Below are positions 15,166 through 23,446 of a stretch of 28,583 nucleotides of DNA, piece by piece; within the stretch, counting starts at the first letter, position 1, and the number at the start of each line of letters is the position of its first letter. Below the pieces are notes generated by a model, which worked only from the letters and a program-made list of their open reading frames with translations, had not been told where the DNA came from and did not search any database. The stretch covers positions 1 through 28,583 of the forward strand of contig CAZVFR010000007.1 in assembly GCA_964626505.1 (NCBI GenBank), written 5' to 3'. The translations under genes were made by a program, and so were the position numbers. Source of the stretch: CAZUGA01 sp964626505. Lineage in GTDB: Bacteria > Pseudomonadota > Gammaproteobacteria > Methylococcales > UBA1147.

Positions 15166-15548
15166 TATCTTATCCCTAGATATTTAACCAAGCATTGTTA
15201 ATCGTACTTTATATTTCAGCGCAAGTATGTTTCACCGGTATAGAAATAAATCTACCAATTTTCATCCTCCCCAGTCCCATGTGTGGGGGAATTTGGAAAT
15301 TAATGCTTATATACCATTTCAGTATACGAAGGTAGTCCAATGATATATAAAATTGCAAGTCTAACTCAAGCGATTGGGAATCCATCGAAAACTTTTGTGA
15401 ACATTTGCAATTATTTTGTTTTGAATGTTAGGAATTGCTCTGGCAGTAGCTATGGGAATGGGTTGTTTTTCCCTAAAGCAACACTCTAAGCTACAAAGGC
15501 AAACGACTTGAGTTCCTGAATAACACCACATCTCAGAGGGAATGCCCG
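15166..15548. other. 383-base intergenic region with no supported gene
   Basis: The gap separates the divergent xpaC-side operon (minus) from the 77-residue protein gene (plus), so promoters for both should lie here. It is AT-rich. I see a short dyad CCCCAgtcccatgtgTGGGG (about 15271-15290) and no convincing -35/-10 pair. Two short overlapping plus-strand frames (from 15340 and 15425) were considered and not accepted. Confidence 0.5.
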
Positions 15549-15782
15549 ATGAACGATCCGTTCAAGAAGGTAGAAAAACACTTGATTCGGCTTAAGAAGT
15601 TGAACGAAAGATTAAACCGGGCATCCGACCCGTATACGCGAAAATCTTTTGCAAATGAACTCAAGCGGGAAGCCGGCATTGCAGGAAAAGCCGTTAAAAT
15701 ACACATTGCGCAGAATGGCGATCCGCGGAAAGTTGCAGAATTTTACAAACTGACCCGCAACAGCGGTAAAGCTGGGGATTAA
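15549..15782 (+). CDS. Small basic hypothetical protein (77 aa)
   Basis: No family is recognised. The protein is rich in Lys/Arg (MNDPFKKVEKHLIRLKKLNE, then RLNRASDPYTRKSFANELKR) and looks largely alpha-helical, with a possible amphipathic or coiled N-terminal helix at residues 5-25. There is no signal peptide or membrane segment, so it should be cytoplasmic. It could bind nucleic acid by charge; this is a guess. GAGGG about 9 bases before the ATG supports the start. A 114-base mobile-element-like unit lies between this gene and the next. Confidence 0.65.
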   Translation: MNDPFKKVEKHLIRLKKLNERLNRASDPYTRKSFANELKREAGIAGKAVKIHIAQNGDPRKVAEFYKLTRNSGKAGD

Positions 15783-15884
15783 AACCAACGGCGGCGGCTA
15801 TTCTTTACACCGGTCTTCGATGTCCACAAGTGTGTATGTTTACACGAGTTTGAGGTTGTGGGAGACTCACATACCCGCTAACAA

Positions 15885-15998
15885 GGCTCTGTTCGCGTTT
15901 AATGTTGGTTTTTCGTATAAGGCTAGTAAATAAGCCATTTAAGGAATATCTACACAAGGCGTATTTACTGGGTACCAACAACGAACGCGAACAGAGCC
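15885..15998. mobile_element. MITE-like element with perfect 8-bp target duplication (114 bp)
   Basis: GGCTCTGTTCGCGTT (15885-15899) and AACGCGAACAGAGCC (15984-15998) are perfect 15-base terminal inverted repeats. After three mismatches, a further 7 bases match (TGTTGGT against ACCAACA). The element is flanked on both sides by the identical direct repeat GCTAACAA (15877-15884 and 15999-16006), as expected of a transposition target duplication. It has no coding capacity. The end GGCTCTGTT and the 8-base duplication both recall IS6/IS26-family ends, though other families (such as IS1595) also make 8-base duplications. It ends 26 bases before the YidB-like gene's ATG, which keeps its own ribosome-binding site. 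Confidence 0.82.
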
Positions 15999-16024
15999 GC
16001 TAACAAAATAGAAAGGAAAATCAG

Positions 16025-16450
16025 ATGGATTTACTAAAAACGCTAGCACAACAATTTATCACTGATACCGACAACGATGGTAATATCGATGTGACCGAGG
16101 TCATCGGTTCTTTAACAGGTTTGTTGGGGGGTGCCGGCGGTGCTTCGCAATTGGACCTTGGATCGATCGTATCTAAATTGCAAGGCTCAGGCCTTGCTGA
16201 CGTTGCAACATCGTGGTTAGGAAACGGCGATAACCTGCCGATTTCGGCGGATCAAATCAGCAATCTTTTTGACTCAGACAAACTATCGTCCTTCGCGTCT
16301 GTATTAAACCTCGACATGGATAGCGTTAAATCCGGGCTTTCCAGTGTGATTCCGCAATTAATTGATAAAGCCAGTCCTGGCGGTGAATTGTTGGATATGT
16401 CCAATCTAGACGCCGGAGGCATCATCGATAAATTGAAAAAAATATTCTAA
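16025..16450 (+). CDS. YidB-like (DUF937) protein with an N-terminal EF-hand-like loop
   Basis: The 141-residue acidic protein has no signal peptide. The C-terminal two thirds match the YidB/DUF937 plan: KLQGSGLADVATSWLGNGDN, ISADQISNLF, and IPQLIDKASPGGEL. Residues 14-25 read DTDNDGNIDVTE, an exact 12-residue EF-hand loop pattern: D at 1, 3 and 5, G at 6, I at 8, D at 9, E at 12. Calcium binding is therefore plausible. E. coli YidB (about 132 aa, function unknown) does not, as far as I recall, have this loop. GAAAGG lies 8 bases upstream of the ATG. A MITE-like element has inserted just upstream, possibly altering expression. Confidence 0.8.
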   Translation: MDLLKTLAQQFITDTDNDGNIDVTEVIGSLTGLLGGAGGASQLDLGSIVSKLQGSGLADVATSWLGNGDNLPISADQISNLFDSDKLSSFASVLNLDMDSVKSGLSSVIPQLIDKASPGGELLDMSNLDAGGIIDKLKKIF

Positions 16451-16477
16451 GGAAACACTGATTTATTCGGTGTTTCC
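16451..16477 (+). terminator. Hairpin directly after the YidB-like gene
   Basis: GGAAACACTG (16451-16460) pairs with CGGTGTTTCC (16468-16477), with one T-G wobble and a 7-base loop, starting one base after the stop codon. The stem is strong and well placed for transcription termination or 3'-end protection. It lacks a following T tract, so it is not a canonical intrinsic terminator. Confidence 0.55.
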
Positions 16478-16644
16478 TGGGCTGCGGGAGCATGCTGCCA
16501 AGTGTTTAACTAATTGATGTTGTACGTTGGAAAAGAGCGGTATGTAGTTCTGATGGTCGTCGAAACATCCAGAATAGATTTCTTCAGTGGCTCCCTAAAC
16601 ACGCGCTAGATACCGTAATACCAACCCAAAAATGAGGAAATGAC

Positions 16645-17115
16645 ATGGGCTTATTTGATTTCGCCAGCAATTTAGGACGCAAGTTATTCAACAATGACGA
16701 GGAGGCCGCAGAGAAAATTAAAGCGCACATTGAGGCCAACAACCCTGGAATAGCAAATCTTGAAGTTAGATACAATGGCGGTTTTGTAACCTTATGTGGT
16801 GACTGCGATGACCCCGAGGCAGTCGAGAAGGCGATTCTGATGGCAGGCAATGTTCAAGGCGTCACCAAAGTCGTTACCGAAATTTATTTTCCTGCCGAGC
16901 CCGACAATGCCGATTCAGGTACCACTGAATATGTTGAACCGGGTGATGTTGAATATTATGAAATTCAAAGCGGGGATACACTCTCGGGTATTGCCAAACG
17001 TTTCTACGGTAACGCCTCGAAGTATCATCAAATATTCGACGCTAATCGTGAGGTTATCCAAGATCCTGACCTGATTTTTGTGGGTCAGAAAATAAGGATA
17101 CCGGTGCAACAATAG
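16645..17115 (+). CDS. kbp: BON-LysM protein, Kbp/YgaU-like
   Basis: The 156-residue protein starts MGLFDFASNLGRKLF, close to E. coli YgaU/Kbp (MGLFNF..., 149 aa), a potassium-binding cytoplasmic/periplasmic-associated protein. The BON domain lies at about residues 20-85 (AAEKIKAHIEANNPGIANLE, GFVTLCGDCDD, GNVQGVTKVV). The LysM domain lies at about 105-154 (YYEIQSGDTLSGIAKRFYGN, DLIFVGQKIRIP). There is no signal peptide, as in Kbp. GAGGAA lies 8-9 bases before the ATG. A K+-sensing role is inferred from E. coli; LysM could alternatively bind peptidoglycan. Confidence 0.88.
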   Translation: MGLFDFASNLGRKLFNNDEEAAEKIKAHIEANNPGIANLEVRYNGGFVTLCGDCDDPEAVEKAILMAGNVQGVTKVVTEIYFPAEPDNADSGTTEYVEPGDVEYYEIQSGDTLSGIAKRFYGNASKYHQIFDANREVIQDPDLIFVGQKIRIPVQQ

Positions 17116-17249
17116 TCCACGTTATGGGATTGCAACTTGTTTGTACGAGCAATAAAGAGTAGGAAATCTGGGTCATGTCCTGTCCCGGAGAGTAGAAATC
17201 CCCGCGTGCTAAAGATCATAAATTTGTTCGTTTTTAGGCCGCTTTTTGC

Positions 17250-17705
17250 CTATTTGACACAGTCGATTCTTAAAGATCTTGTCTTTTTATGGAAGTTGTA
17301 TTCACCCAGGTGGTGCACTCTTTCGTTGGGTTCAAAGATTAGTTCGGATTCCTCAGCGACGTCTTTTGCTGAAATACCCAAAGACCGCATCAGTTCCGGG
17401 TGTTTGGATATCTCGGATAGTGTTAGTTTGTAGTTGGGGTTTTCGTAAATACGTAATTTGGCGTTTGGTCCCATAACAAGGCTGTCTATTCGTGAGTCCC
17501 AGTTTTCACCGTTCATAGTTCGCAGGTTACGTAATTTAATAGGGCCATCTATACGCGTATGCGCACCCACATATTCCGCGTATTCATAAACATCGACATA
17601 GCACCGACTCCCAAGCGCAAAAGCCTGGGTTGCAGGACCAAGCAACATAATCATGATCAGGATTAAAATGGTTGAAGAATGTAGCCGCAGTTGGTTCTTA
17701 TTCAT
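17250..17705 (-). CDS. Exported beta/gamma-crystallin-like protein
   Basis: The start at ATG 17705 is chosen because AAGGGAG lies 7 bases upstream and the signal peptide then begins cleanly with MNKNQLRLHSSTILILIMIM; a longer frame starts at 17729. The signal cleavage is likely after AFA or nearby. The mature protein contains CYVDVYEYAEYVGAHTRIDG, then LRNLRTMNGENWDSRIDSLV and KLRIYENPNYKLTL. These Y/W-x-x-x-x-Y/F-x-G and D-x-(I/L)-x-S features recall beta/gamma-crystallin Greek-key motifs, which often bind Ca2+. The family match is by pattern and moderately secure. It is convergent with the Kbp-like gene. The periplasmic or secreted role is unknown. Confidence 0.65.
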   Translation of the reverse strand: MNKNQLRLHSSTILILIMIMLLGPATQAFALGSRCYVDVYEYAEYVGAHTRIDGPIKLRNLRTMNGENWDSRIDSLVMGPNAKLRIYENPNYKLTLSEISKHPELMRSLGISAKDVAEESELIFEPNERVHHLGEYNFHKKTRSLRIDCVK

Positions 17706-17917
17706 CGCATACTCCCTTTCATAGTGCAACTCACCGGTTGGAATCCCGAAAATTGCGTACGCTAGCTAATGTTTCCACGTCACGTCGTTAGACCGAGTTA
17801 AGTGCGAAACTACTCACGAAATAGCCGTTAAAGTTTCAACATTTGAATGCGATAGTATGCAATTGATTTGGCCCTAAGCAAATAGTTTTTTAACAAGTAA
17901 CAGGCAATTAATGTGAT

Positions 17918-18015
17918 TATGCCTTTCGCGTTTGAGAATGCACTGTTTATGGTGGGTAGCCTTTCGTGAAAAGAGGCGTGCTGTAAATAGTGTATTCTTG
18001 AATGCGGAAGGTATA
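17918..18015. mobile_element. MITE-like hairpin element, copy 2 (98 bp, internally deleted)
   Basis: The left arm (starting TATGCCTTTCGCGTTTGAGA) and right arm 17994-18015 (ending GAATGCGGAAGGTATA) form imperfect inverted repeats. The right 55 or so bases are clearly homologous to the right end of the 162-base element at 3596-3757; both share CTTCG/TTTCG, GAAAAGA, GCGTGCT, TAAAT, GTATTCTTGAA and AAGGTATA blocks in order. The whole unit again folds into one hairpin (CACTGTTTATGG against the complement of CTGTAAATAGTG). It is about 64 bases shorter internally than copy 1. It lies 53 bases before the ABC transporter ATG and may influence its expression. Confidence 0.72.
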
Positions 18016-18068
18016 TATAGCGGCGCCACGGCTACGAACGCGACCAGGTTTGTCTGTATAGTGCTCGT

Positions 18069-19856
18069 ATGGAGGAACGCGTTAAATCTACAAGAGTACA
18101 GCCGAAAGCTGACAAAGGGCTGTCAACCTTGCGCAATATGCTACCGTTTTTGCAACCTTACCGGCGTCGGATTAGCTCGGCTCTATTGGTTTTGTTAATT
18201 GCAGCGGGTGGGGCGCTTGGCATGCCTGTAGCAGTTCGCAACATGGTCGATTCAGGTTTTTTCGTCGAAAATCCGGAAATTACTTCGCAATATTTCCTGA
18301 CATTGATGGGCTTGGTAGTCTTGATAGCCGTATTTTCCGCAACTCGATTTTATCTGGTCATGTGGTTGGGGGAACGAATCGTGGCCGACATTCGCTGCAA
18401 AGTCTATGGCCATATGTTGAATATGAGCCCGATTTTTTTTGAAACGACACGCACGGGTGAAGTGCTTTCTAGGCTGACGGCCGATACTACATTGGTGCAG
18501 TCCGTCGTGGGCTCGGGGTTTTCGATTGCTTTACGCAGCAGCGTAATGTTGGTTGGTAGCCTGGTTATGTTGGCCTTTACCAGTAAGAGTTTGACCGGTT
18601 TGGTTTTGCTATTGGTTCCGGTGGTTATCATACCGTTGATCATTTTCGGTAGAAAAGTACGTCGCTTGTCGCGTGCTACGCAAGACCTTGTTGCTGAATC
18701 GACCGCAATTGCGGGAGAGACCTTGAACGCGATGCAAATGGTACAAGCCTTTACGCTGGAAAGTCTTCAAAAGCGGCGTTTTGGTAGCGCGGTCGAAGAA
18801 TCGTTTGAAGCCGCCAGTAGACGTATTCGTGCGCGGGCTTTGCTATCAGCGTTTGCTATCGCGGTGGTGTTCAGCGGTATTATGTTTGTGCTGTGGGTGG
18901 GTACGAAACAAGTCATTGCCGGGCAGCTTAGCGCGGGGCAGCTTAGCCAGTTTCTACTGTACGCGTTTATAGTCGCGACCAGCACCGCGGGCTTAAGCGA
19001 AATATGGGGAGAAGTGCAACGCGCCGCGGGTGCTTTGGAACGCTTGATGGAATTGTTGGGATCGGTTCCGGCAATCGCGGCACCTGACAAACCTTTGAGT
19101 TTGTCGCCCTACGTAAAACGTTCTATCCAGTTTTCCAAGGTCTGTTTTAATTATCCGTCTCGCCCTCAAATGGCTGCATTGACGGATTTTTCGTTGACCG
19201 TGGAGCCTGGTGAAACGGTCGCGTTGGTGGGGCCTTCGGGCGCGGGCAAGAGTACAATTTTCCAATTGTTGCTAAGGTTTTACGATCCTCAGGTGGGTGT
19301 AATACGTCTCGGCGGCGTGAGTATCGCCCATACGGATCCGGCGTTTGTGCGCGCGGCGATCAGTATCGTGCCGCAGGATACCGTCATATTTGCGGCTAGC
19401 GCCATGGAAAATATTCGTTACGGCCGCCCGGATGCGACGGATGATGATGTGATTATGGCCTCCAAGGCTGCTCTGGCGGATCGTTTTATTAGCAAACAGC
19501 CCGAGGGTTATCGGTGTTTCTTGGGCGAACGCGGTGTACGTCTGTCAGGCGGTCAACGCCAGCGAATAGCGATTGCACGGGCCATTTTGAAAAACGCTCA
19601 AATATTATTGCTGGACGAAGCGACCAGTTCCTTGGATGCTGAAAGCGAGCGTTTGGTACAAGATGCATTGGAACGTTTGATGGCCGATCGCACAACCTTG
19701 GTCATTGCGCATCGTTTGTCCACCGTCGTAAACGCGGATCGCATTGTGGTGGTGAACCACGGGCGGATGGTTGCCACCGGGACACATGAAGAATTGTTAA
19801 AGCAAGGTGGTTTGTACTCGCGTTTGGCAGCACTGCAGTTTGGAAACGCGAATTGA
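18069..19856 (+). CDS. ABC exporter, fused permease-ATPase (MsbA/BmrA type)
   Basis: This 595-residue half-transporter works as a homodimer in the inner membrane. The six-helix ABC transmembrane domain (about residues 30-330) begins LPFLQPYRRRISSALLVLLI. The nucleotide-binding domain follows with Walker A GPSGAGKST (about 387-395), Q-loop VPQDTVIF, signature LSGGQRQR, Walker B ILLLDEATSSLD and H-loop IAHRLST. This is the exporter type (MsbA, multidrug/lipid). Substrate is not readable; MsbA itself is usually paired with lpxK, which is absent here, so a drug or lipid exporter is more likely. The start ATG 18069 lies inside a weakly supported leader. The 3' end is about 125 bases before the putA start. 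Confidence 0.93.
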   Translation: MEERVKSTRVQPKADKGLSTLRNMLPFLQPYRRRISSALLVLLIAAGGALGMPVAVRNMVDSGFFVENPEITSQYFLTLMGLVVLIAVFSATRFYLVMWLGERIVADIRCKVYGHMLNMSPIFFETTRTGEVLSRLTADTTLVQSVVGSGFSIALRSSVMLVGSLVMLAFTSKSLTGLVLLLVPVVIIPLIIFGRKVRRLSRATQDLVAESTAIAGETLNAMQMVQAFTLESLQKRRFGSAVEESFEAASRRIRARALLSAFAIAVVFSGIMFVLWVGTKQVIAGQLSAGQLSQFLLYAFIVATSTAGLSEIWGEVQRAAGALERLMELLGSVPAIAAPDKPLSLSPYVKRSIQFSKVCFNYPSRPQMAALTDFSLTVEPGETVALVGPSGAGKSTIFQLLLRFYDPQVGVIRLGGVSIAHTDPAFVRAAISIVPQDTVIFAASAMENIRYGRPDATDDDVIMASKAALADRFISKQPEGYRCFLGERGVRLSGGQRQRIAIARAILKNAQILLLDEATSSLDAESERLVQDALERLMADRTTLVIAHRLSTVVNADRIVVVNHGRMVATGTHEELLKQGGLYSRLAALQFGNAN

Positions 19857-19981
19857 TTTGAATATGCAATTGTTGGCTGGAATTTGAGTCCATTATAGAA
19901 GGGAACTTGGAGTATTCGGGAGTCGGAAAAACGATTCGGAATACAGCTCGGTTCGGAGAAACCGCTCAAATGGAGAGGGCA

Positions 19982-22948
19982 ATGCCAAATCAGCAATTAG
20001 CCAATCGCGAAAAACGCGCATTAGAGATTGGGCAGCGTTTGCTGGAGCAGGCCGCCGGCGCTGCGCTTCGCAGCGATGACTTTTGGTCGAAGTGGCTGAT
20101 CAATTTGCTAAGCGATAATGAACCCTTGCGTGTGCAGATGTTGCGTTTTGTCGATGTGTTGCCGTCGTTAACCGATGATCATGAACTGGTTGAGCATTTA
20201 CGCGAATATTTCAATCCGGACCAAGTTCCTTTGCCGCGGCTTTTGGCGTGGAGCTTAAATCTGTCAAGAATTTCTGAAGGTCTGGCTGCAAAATCTGTTC
20301 GACGCTTCTCAGCATTACTGGCTACGCGTTTTATGGGTGGTTCCGAGGCCCAATCGGCGTTTCGGACAATAAGTGGTCTACGTGATTGTGGGATGGGTTT
20401 TAGCCTTGATCTTTTGGGCGAAGCGGTAGTCAGCGAATGCGAGGCTGACGGGTATCAGGCCGCGTATCTGGAATTAATCGAGGAGCTAGCCCCACTAGTC
20501 GAGCATTGGAAAATGAATGAATTGCTTGACGTAATTGACGGAGAGCCGGGGCCAAAGCTTTGCATTTCGCTCAAACTGACATCACTGTATTCCCAGATCG
20601 ATCCCGCCGATTTTTCCGGCAGTGTCAATGCTATGGCATCACGCCTTAAACCCATATTCGTGGCTGCGCGCCAGCACAATGCCTTCGTGTGCGTGGACAT
20701 GGAACAATACACCTACAAAACTATCGTTTTGGAATGTTTTAAGTCACTTCTGATGGAGCCTGAGTTCAAAAACTGGAGCAATGTTGGCCTAGCGATGCAG
20801 GCTTATTTGCGCGAAACCGAAAACGATATTGCTGAATTGATTGAATGGGTAAAGATGCGCGGATGTCCGATTACAGTGAGATTAGTCCGTGGCGCGTATT
20901 GGGATTATGAGAGTGTTATATCGGCTCAAAACGGCTGGGCGGTTCCGGTCTGGCAGCAAAAATGGGAGACCGATGCATGCTACGAGCGATGCATGGAAAC
21001 GCTGTTCTCAAGCACTCCACACGTGCGGATAGCGGTTGCTACGCACAATGTACGCAGCTTGGCGCTGGCTTTGTCTATCGCGGAAGAACGCGATATCAAT
21101 GCCGGCCAATTTGAGATTCAAATGTTGTTTGGTATGGCCGATGCACTCAAAAAAGCACTATCCGAGATGGGATATTGCTTAAGGGTATATGTTCCATTCG
21201 GTGAACCGATTCCCGGCATGGCTTACCTGGTGCGGCGGTTGCTTGAAAATTCATCCGGTCAAGCGATGCTTTGGAGCAATCGTTACACACATCTAGATGC
21301 CTTAGAACTGTTGTCAGCTCCAGTCGCGCACACGGAATCACGTTTAGAGTGCTCTTTGCCACAAGAACTTAGTAATTCGGACGGTTTCATGAATTTACCG
21401 CTGCGGCGCTTTATCAACCGTGACGAGCGTGATCGATTTGCATCCGTATTGGCTACCGTGCGAAGCCAGTTCGGTGCTCGATACCCGCTTATAATCGACG
21501 GGCAGTCTATGGAAACGCATGACACTATAGTTTCGGTTAATCCGGCCCGTCCCGAAGAACTGATCGGTCGGGTTGCAAAAGCCAGCTTCGAGCACGCCGA
21601 GATGGCGGTTAGGGGGGCGGTCGTGGCGCAGAAGTGTTGGTCTGAGTGGAATGCCGCTGCACGGGCTGCAATTTTGCTGCGTGCAGCGCATGAATTGAAA
21701 TTGCGACGCGATGAGTTTGCGGCTTGGGAAATATTCGAAGCCGGAAAAACTTGGCGGGAAGCCGATGCAAATGTTGCCGAAGCTATCGATTTTCTCAAAT
21801 TCTATGCAATCCAAGCACAAAAGCTGGAAGATTCCGACAAACTTGATGTTCCGGGGGAATCCAACCGTTGTGTGCGGGTTGGTTTGGGGGTGGGATTGAT
21901 TGTGCCGCCGTGGAATTTTCCATTGGCGATCCTGGCCGGTATGACATCGGCAGCGATCGTGATGGGAAATACCGTGATTTTAAAGCCTTCGTCGCAAACC
22001 CCGGTGATTGCGGCTCTCTTTGTAGAACTTTTGGCCAAGGCTGGATTGCCTGCGGGCGTCGTGCAGTTTGTGCCGGGTGCTGGCAATAGCGTCGGCGAAT
22101 ATCTGGTTAAGCATCCGGCCATCCAATTTATTGCATTCACGGGTTCAGAAGCTGTGGGTGCGCGCATAAATGTATTGGCATCGAATCAGGCTCCTGGTCA
22201 GCGCCACGTTAAGCGTGTCATGGCTGAAATGGGTGGTAAAAACGCGATCATCGTAGACCGCGATGCGGATTTGGACGACGTGGTCGCCGGTACTATCCGT
22301 TCAGCCTTCGGCTATCAGGGACAGAAATGCAGTGCTTGCTCAAGACTTATTGTTATTGGTGAGCATTATGCGGCGCTTGTAGCTCGCTTGAAGGATGCGG
22401 CTGCGAGTTTATGTATCGGCTATCCCGAAGAACCCGGGGTTTCTTTTGGTCCGGTGATTGAATCAGCCGCGCGCGACCGAATTCTGCAAGCTATCTCAAA
22501 GGGTAGAACGGTGGCGCAGCTCGAATTCGAAACATCAATACGGGGATTGGATGGCGGCTATTTTGTTGGGCCTACGATATTCACCGATGTTCCTCCGAGA
22601 TCCGCGTTAGGTCAGCAAGAGATTTTTGGGCCGGTATTGTCCGTTATGAAAGCCGATAGCCTATCTGTAGCGCTGCGGATTGCTAACGATTCAGCCTATG
22701 CGCTAACCGGTGGACTATACTCCCGCAACCCGGCCAATGTTGCGCGCTGCCAGCGCGAATTCGAGGTGGGCAATCTTTATGTAAACCGTGCCATTACCGG
22801 GGCATTGGTTAACCGCCAACCGTTCGGGGGTGCCAAGCTCAGTGGCTCAGGGTGCAAAGCCGGAGGCCGAGACTATTTGAGCCAGTTTACGACCACCCGG
22901 GTGTTTACGGAAAATACCCTTAGGCGAGGGTATGCACCGAGCGTCTAG
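19982..22948 (+). CDS. putA: Bifunctional proline dehydrogenase / L-glutamate gamma-semialdehyde dehydrogenase
   Basis: PutA oxidises proline to glutamate in two steps using FAD and NAD+, at the inner membrane face. I choose ATG 19982 (988 residues), with GGAGAGGG just upstream; the frame is open from 19907. The proline dehydrogenase barrel shows RLVRGAYWDYE, QMLFGMADALKKAL and RVYVPFGEPIPGMAYLVRRL. The aldehyde dehydrogenase domain shows PPWNFPLAILAGM, GNTVILKPSSQTP, EMGGKNAIIVD and GYQGQKCSACSR with catalytic Cys about 783. The N-terminal ribbon-helix-helix repressor domain of E. coli PutA (1320 aa) is absent. This is therefore a short, non-DNA-binding PutA, and regulation must come from elsewhere. 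Confidence 0.96.
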   Translation: MPNQQLANREKRALEIGQRLLEQAAGAALRSDDFWSKWLINLLSDNEPLRVQMLRFVDVLPSLTDDHELVEHLREYFNPDQVPLPRLLAWSLNLSRISEGLAAKSVRRFSALLATRFMGGSEAQSAFRTISGLRDCGMGFSLDLLGEAVVSECEADGYQAAYLELIEELAPLVEHWKMNELLDVIDGEPGPKLCISLKLTSLYSQIDPADFSGSVNAMASRLKPIFVAARQHNAFVCVDMEQYTYKTIVLECFKSLLMEPEFKNWSNVGLAMQAYLRETENDIAELIEWVKMRGCPITVRLVRGAYWDYESVISAQNGWAVPVWQQKWETDACYERCMETLFSSTPHVRIAVATHNVRSLALALSIAEERDINAGQFEIQMLFGMADALKKALSEMGYCLRVYVPFGEPIPGMAYLVRRLLENSSGQAMLWSNRYTHLDALELLSAPVAHTESRLECSLPQELSNSDGFMNLPLRRFINRDERDRFASVLATVRSQFGARYPLIIDGQSMETHDTIVSVNPARPEELIGRVAKASFEHAEMAVRGAVVAQKCWSEWNAAARAAILLRAAHELKLRRDEFAAWEIFEAGKTWREADANVAEAIDFLKFYAIQAQKLEDSDKLDVPGESNRCVRVGLGVGLIVPPWNFPLAILAGMTSAAIVMGNTVILKPSSQTPVIAALFVELLAKAGLPAGVVQFVPGAGNSVGEYLVKHPAIQFIAFTGSEAVGARINVLASNQAPGQRHVKRVMAEMGGKNAIIVDRDADLDDVVAGTIRSAFGYQGQKCSACSRLIVIGEHYAALVARLKDAAASLCIGYPEEPGVSFGPVIESAARDRILQAISKGRTVAQLEFETSIRGLDGGYFVGPTIFTDVPPRSALGQQEIFGPVLSVMKADSLSVALRIANDSAYALTGGLYSRNPANVARCQREFEVGNLYVNRAITGALVNRQPFGGAKLSGSGCKAGGRDYLSQFTTTRVFTENTLRRGYAPSV

Positions 22949-23154
22949 CCCTATTCGTCCGCGCAGTTACGCACTTCGAATGTAACCCTTAAAAAATTCT
23001 TTACAGTTTTGTCACCATCCAGCGTTGTACTTTTTTAACTTATTGTAAATAAAAGAGTAAATATTTTGGCATAGAGCCTGCTTTAAGTGTCGTGAGGGTA
23101 CATGCTTCGATCTGGTTGGTGTTGGTATAGGCTTTACCGGTTGTGTAAGATTCG

Positions 23155-23227
23155 ATCAGCGAAAGATGGTGAATATCGGAACTACCGATTAAGAGTAGAA
23201 CGATTCATCTTTCGCTGATTTCTTTTT
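23155..23227 (+). terminator. Nested hairpin with 14-bp perfect stem
   Basis: ATCAGCGAAAGATG (23155-23168) pairs perfectly with CATCTTTCGCTGAT (23206-23219) and is followed by a T-rich run (TTCTTTTT from 23220). Inside the 37-base loop, ATCGG (23175-23179) pairs with CCGAT (23185-23189). The T run suggests an intrinsic terminator on the plus strand, although it is 200 bases after putA and the loop is long. It may alternatively be the 3' end of a small RNA. Confidence 0.5.
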
Positions 23228-23385
23228 CGTTCGGTCGGTTTTTCAAAACGCAACTGCACACGCTCATCAAAATTCTCGTTCGAAAACCCGAATCTCTTTG
23301 TGTTTAGCCCATATCGCTTTGTTACCATTACTGATTGCATATGTAGGTGATCCTAACCAACAGAAAACCCGAAAAATAACAAGGT

Positions 23386-23413
23386 TTGACAATGCTTGTC
23401 ATTTTTGTAGACT
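23386..23413 (+). promoter_or_regulatory. Promoter and operator-like dyad of the ParD/ParE operon
   Basis: TTGACA (23386-23391) and TAGACT (23408-23413) are separated by 16 bases, a near-consensus sigma-70 promoter. TGACAA-tgc-TTGTCA (23387-23401) is a perfect dyad overlapping the -35. A dyad in this place fits autorepression by a ribbon-helix-helix antitoxin. The ATG is 34 bases downstream of the -10. Confidence 0.65.
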
Positions 23414-23446
23414 TTAAAGTACCACATGTTTTAATGGAATCACCTT

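Larger units (their letters stand above)
22949..23446. other. 498-base intergenic region
   Basis: No coding sequence could be supported. It contains a strong nested hairpin (23155-23219) and, at its right end, the promoter of the ParD/ParE operon. The rest is AT-rich with no recognised repeat or tRNA. It could hide a small RNA. Confidence 0.5.

Noticed and set aside
15340..15489. 49-codon frame with a weak AAGG upstream
   Set aside because: No signal, motif or composition supports coding, and it overlaps another short frame. Too weak to call.
15425..15511. 28-codon frame MLGIALAVAMGMGCFSLKQH...
   Set aside because: Looks like a hydrophobic leader with a Cys, but no ribosome-binding site and a stop directly before the ATG. 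Tempting but unsupported.
19907..19981. Longer putA N-terminus
   Set aside because: The open frame extends upstream, but the ATG at 19982 has a good ribosome-binding site and the extension has no conserved pattern.
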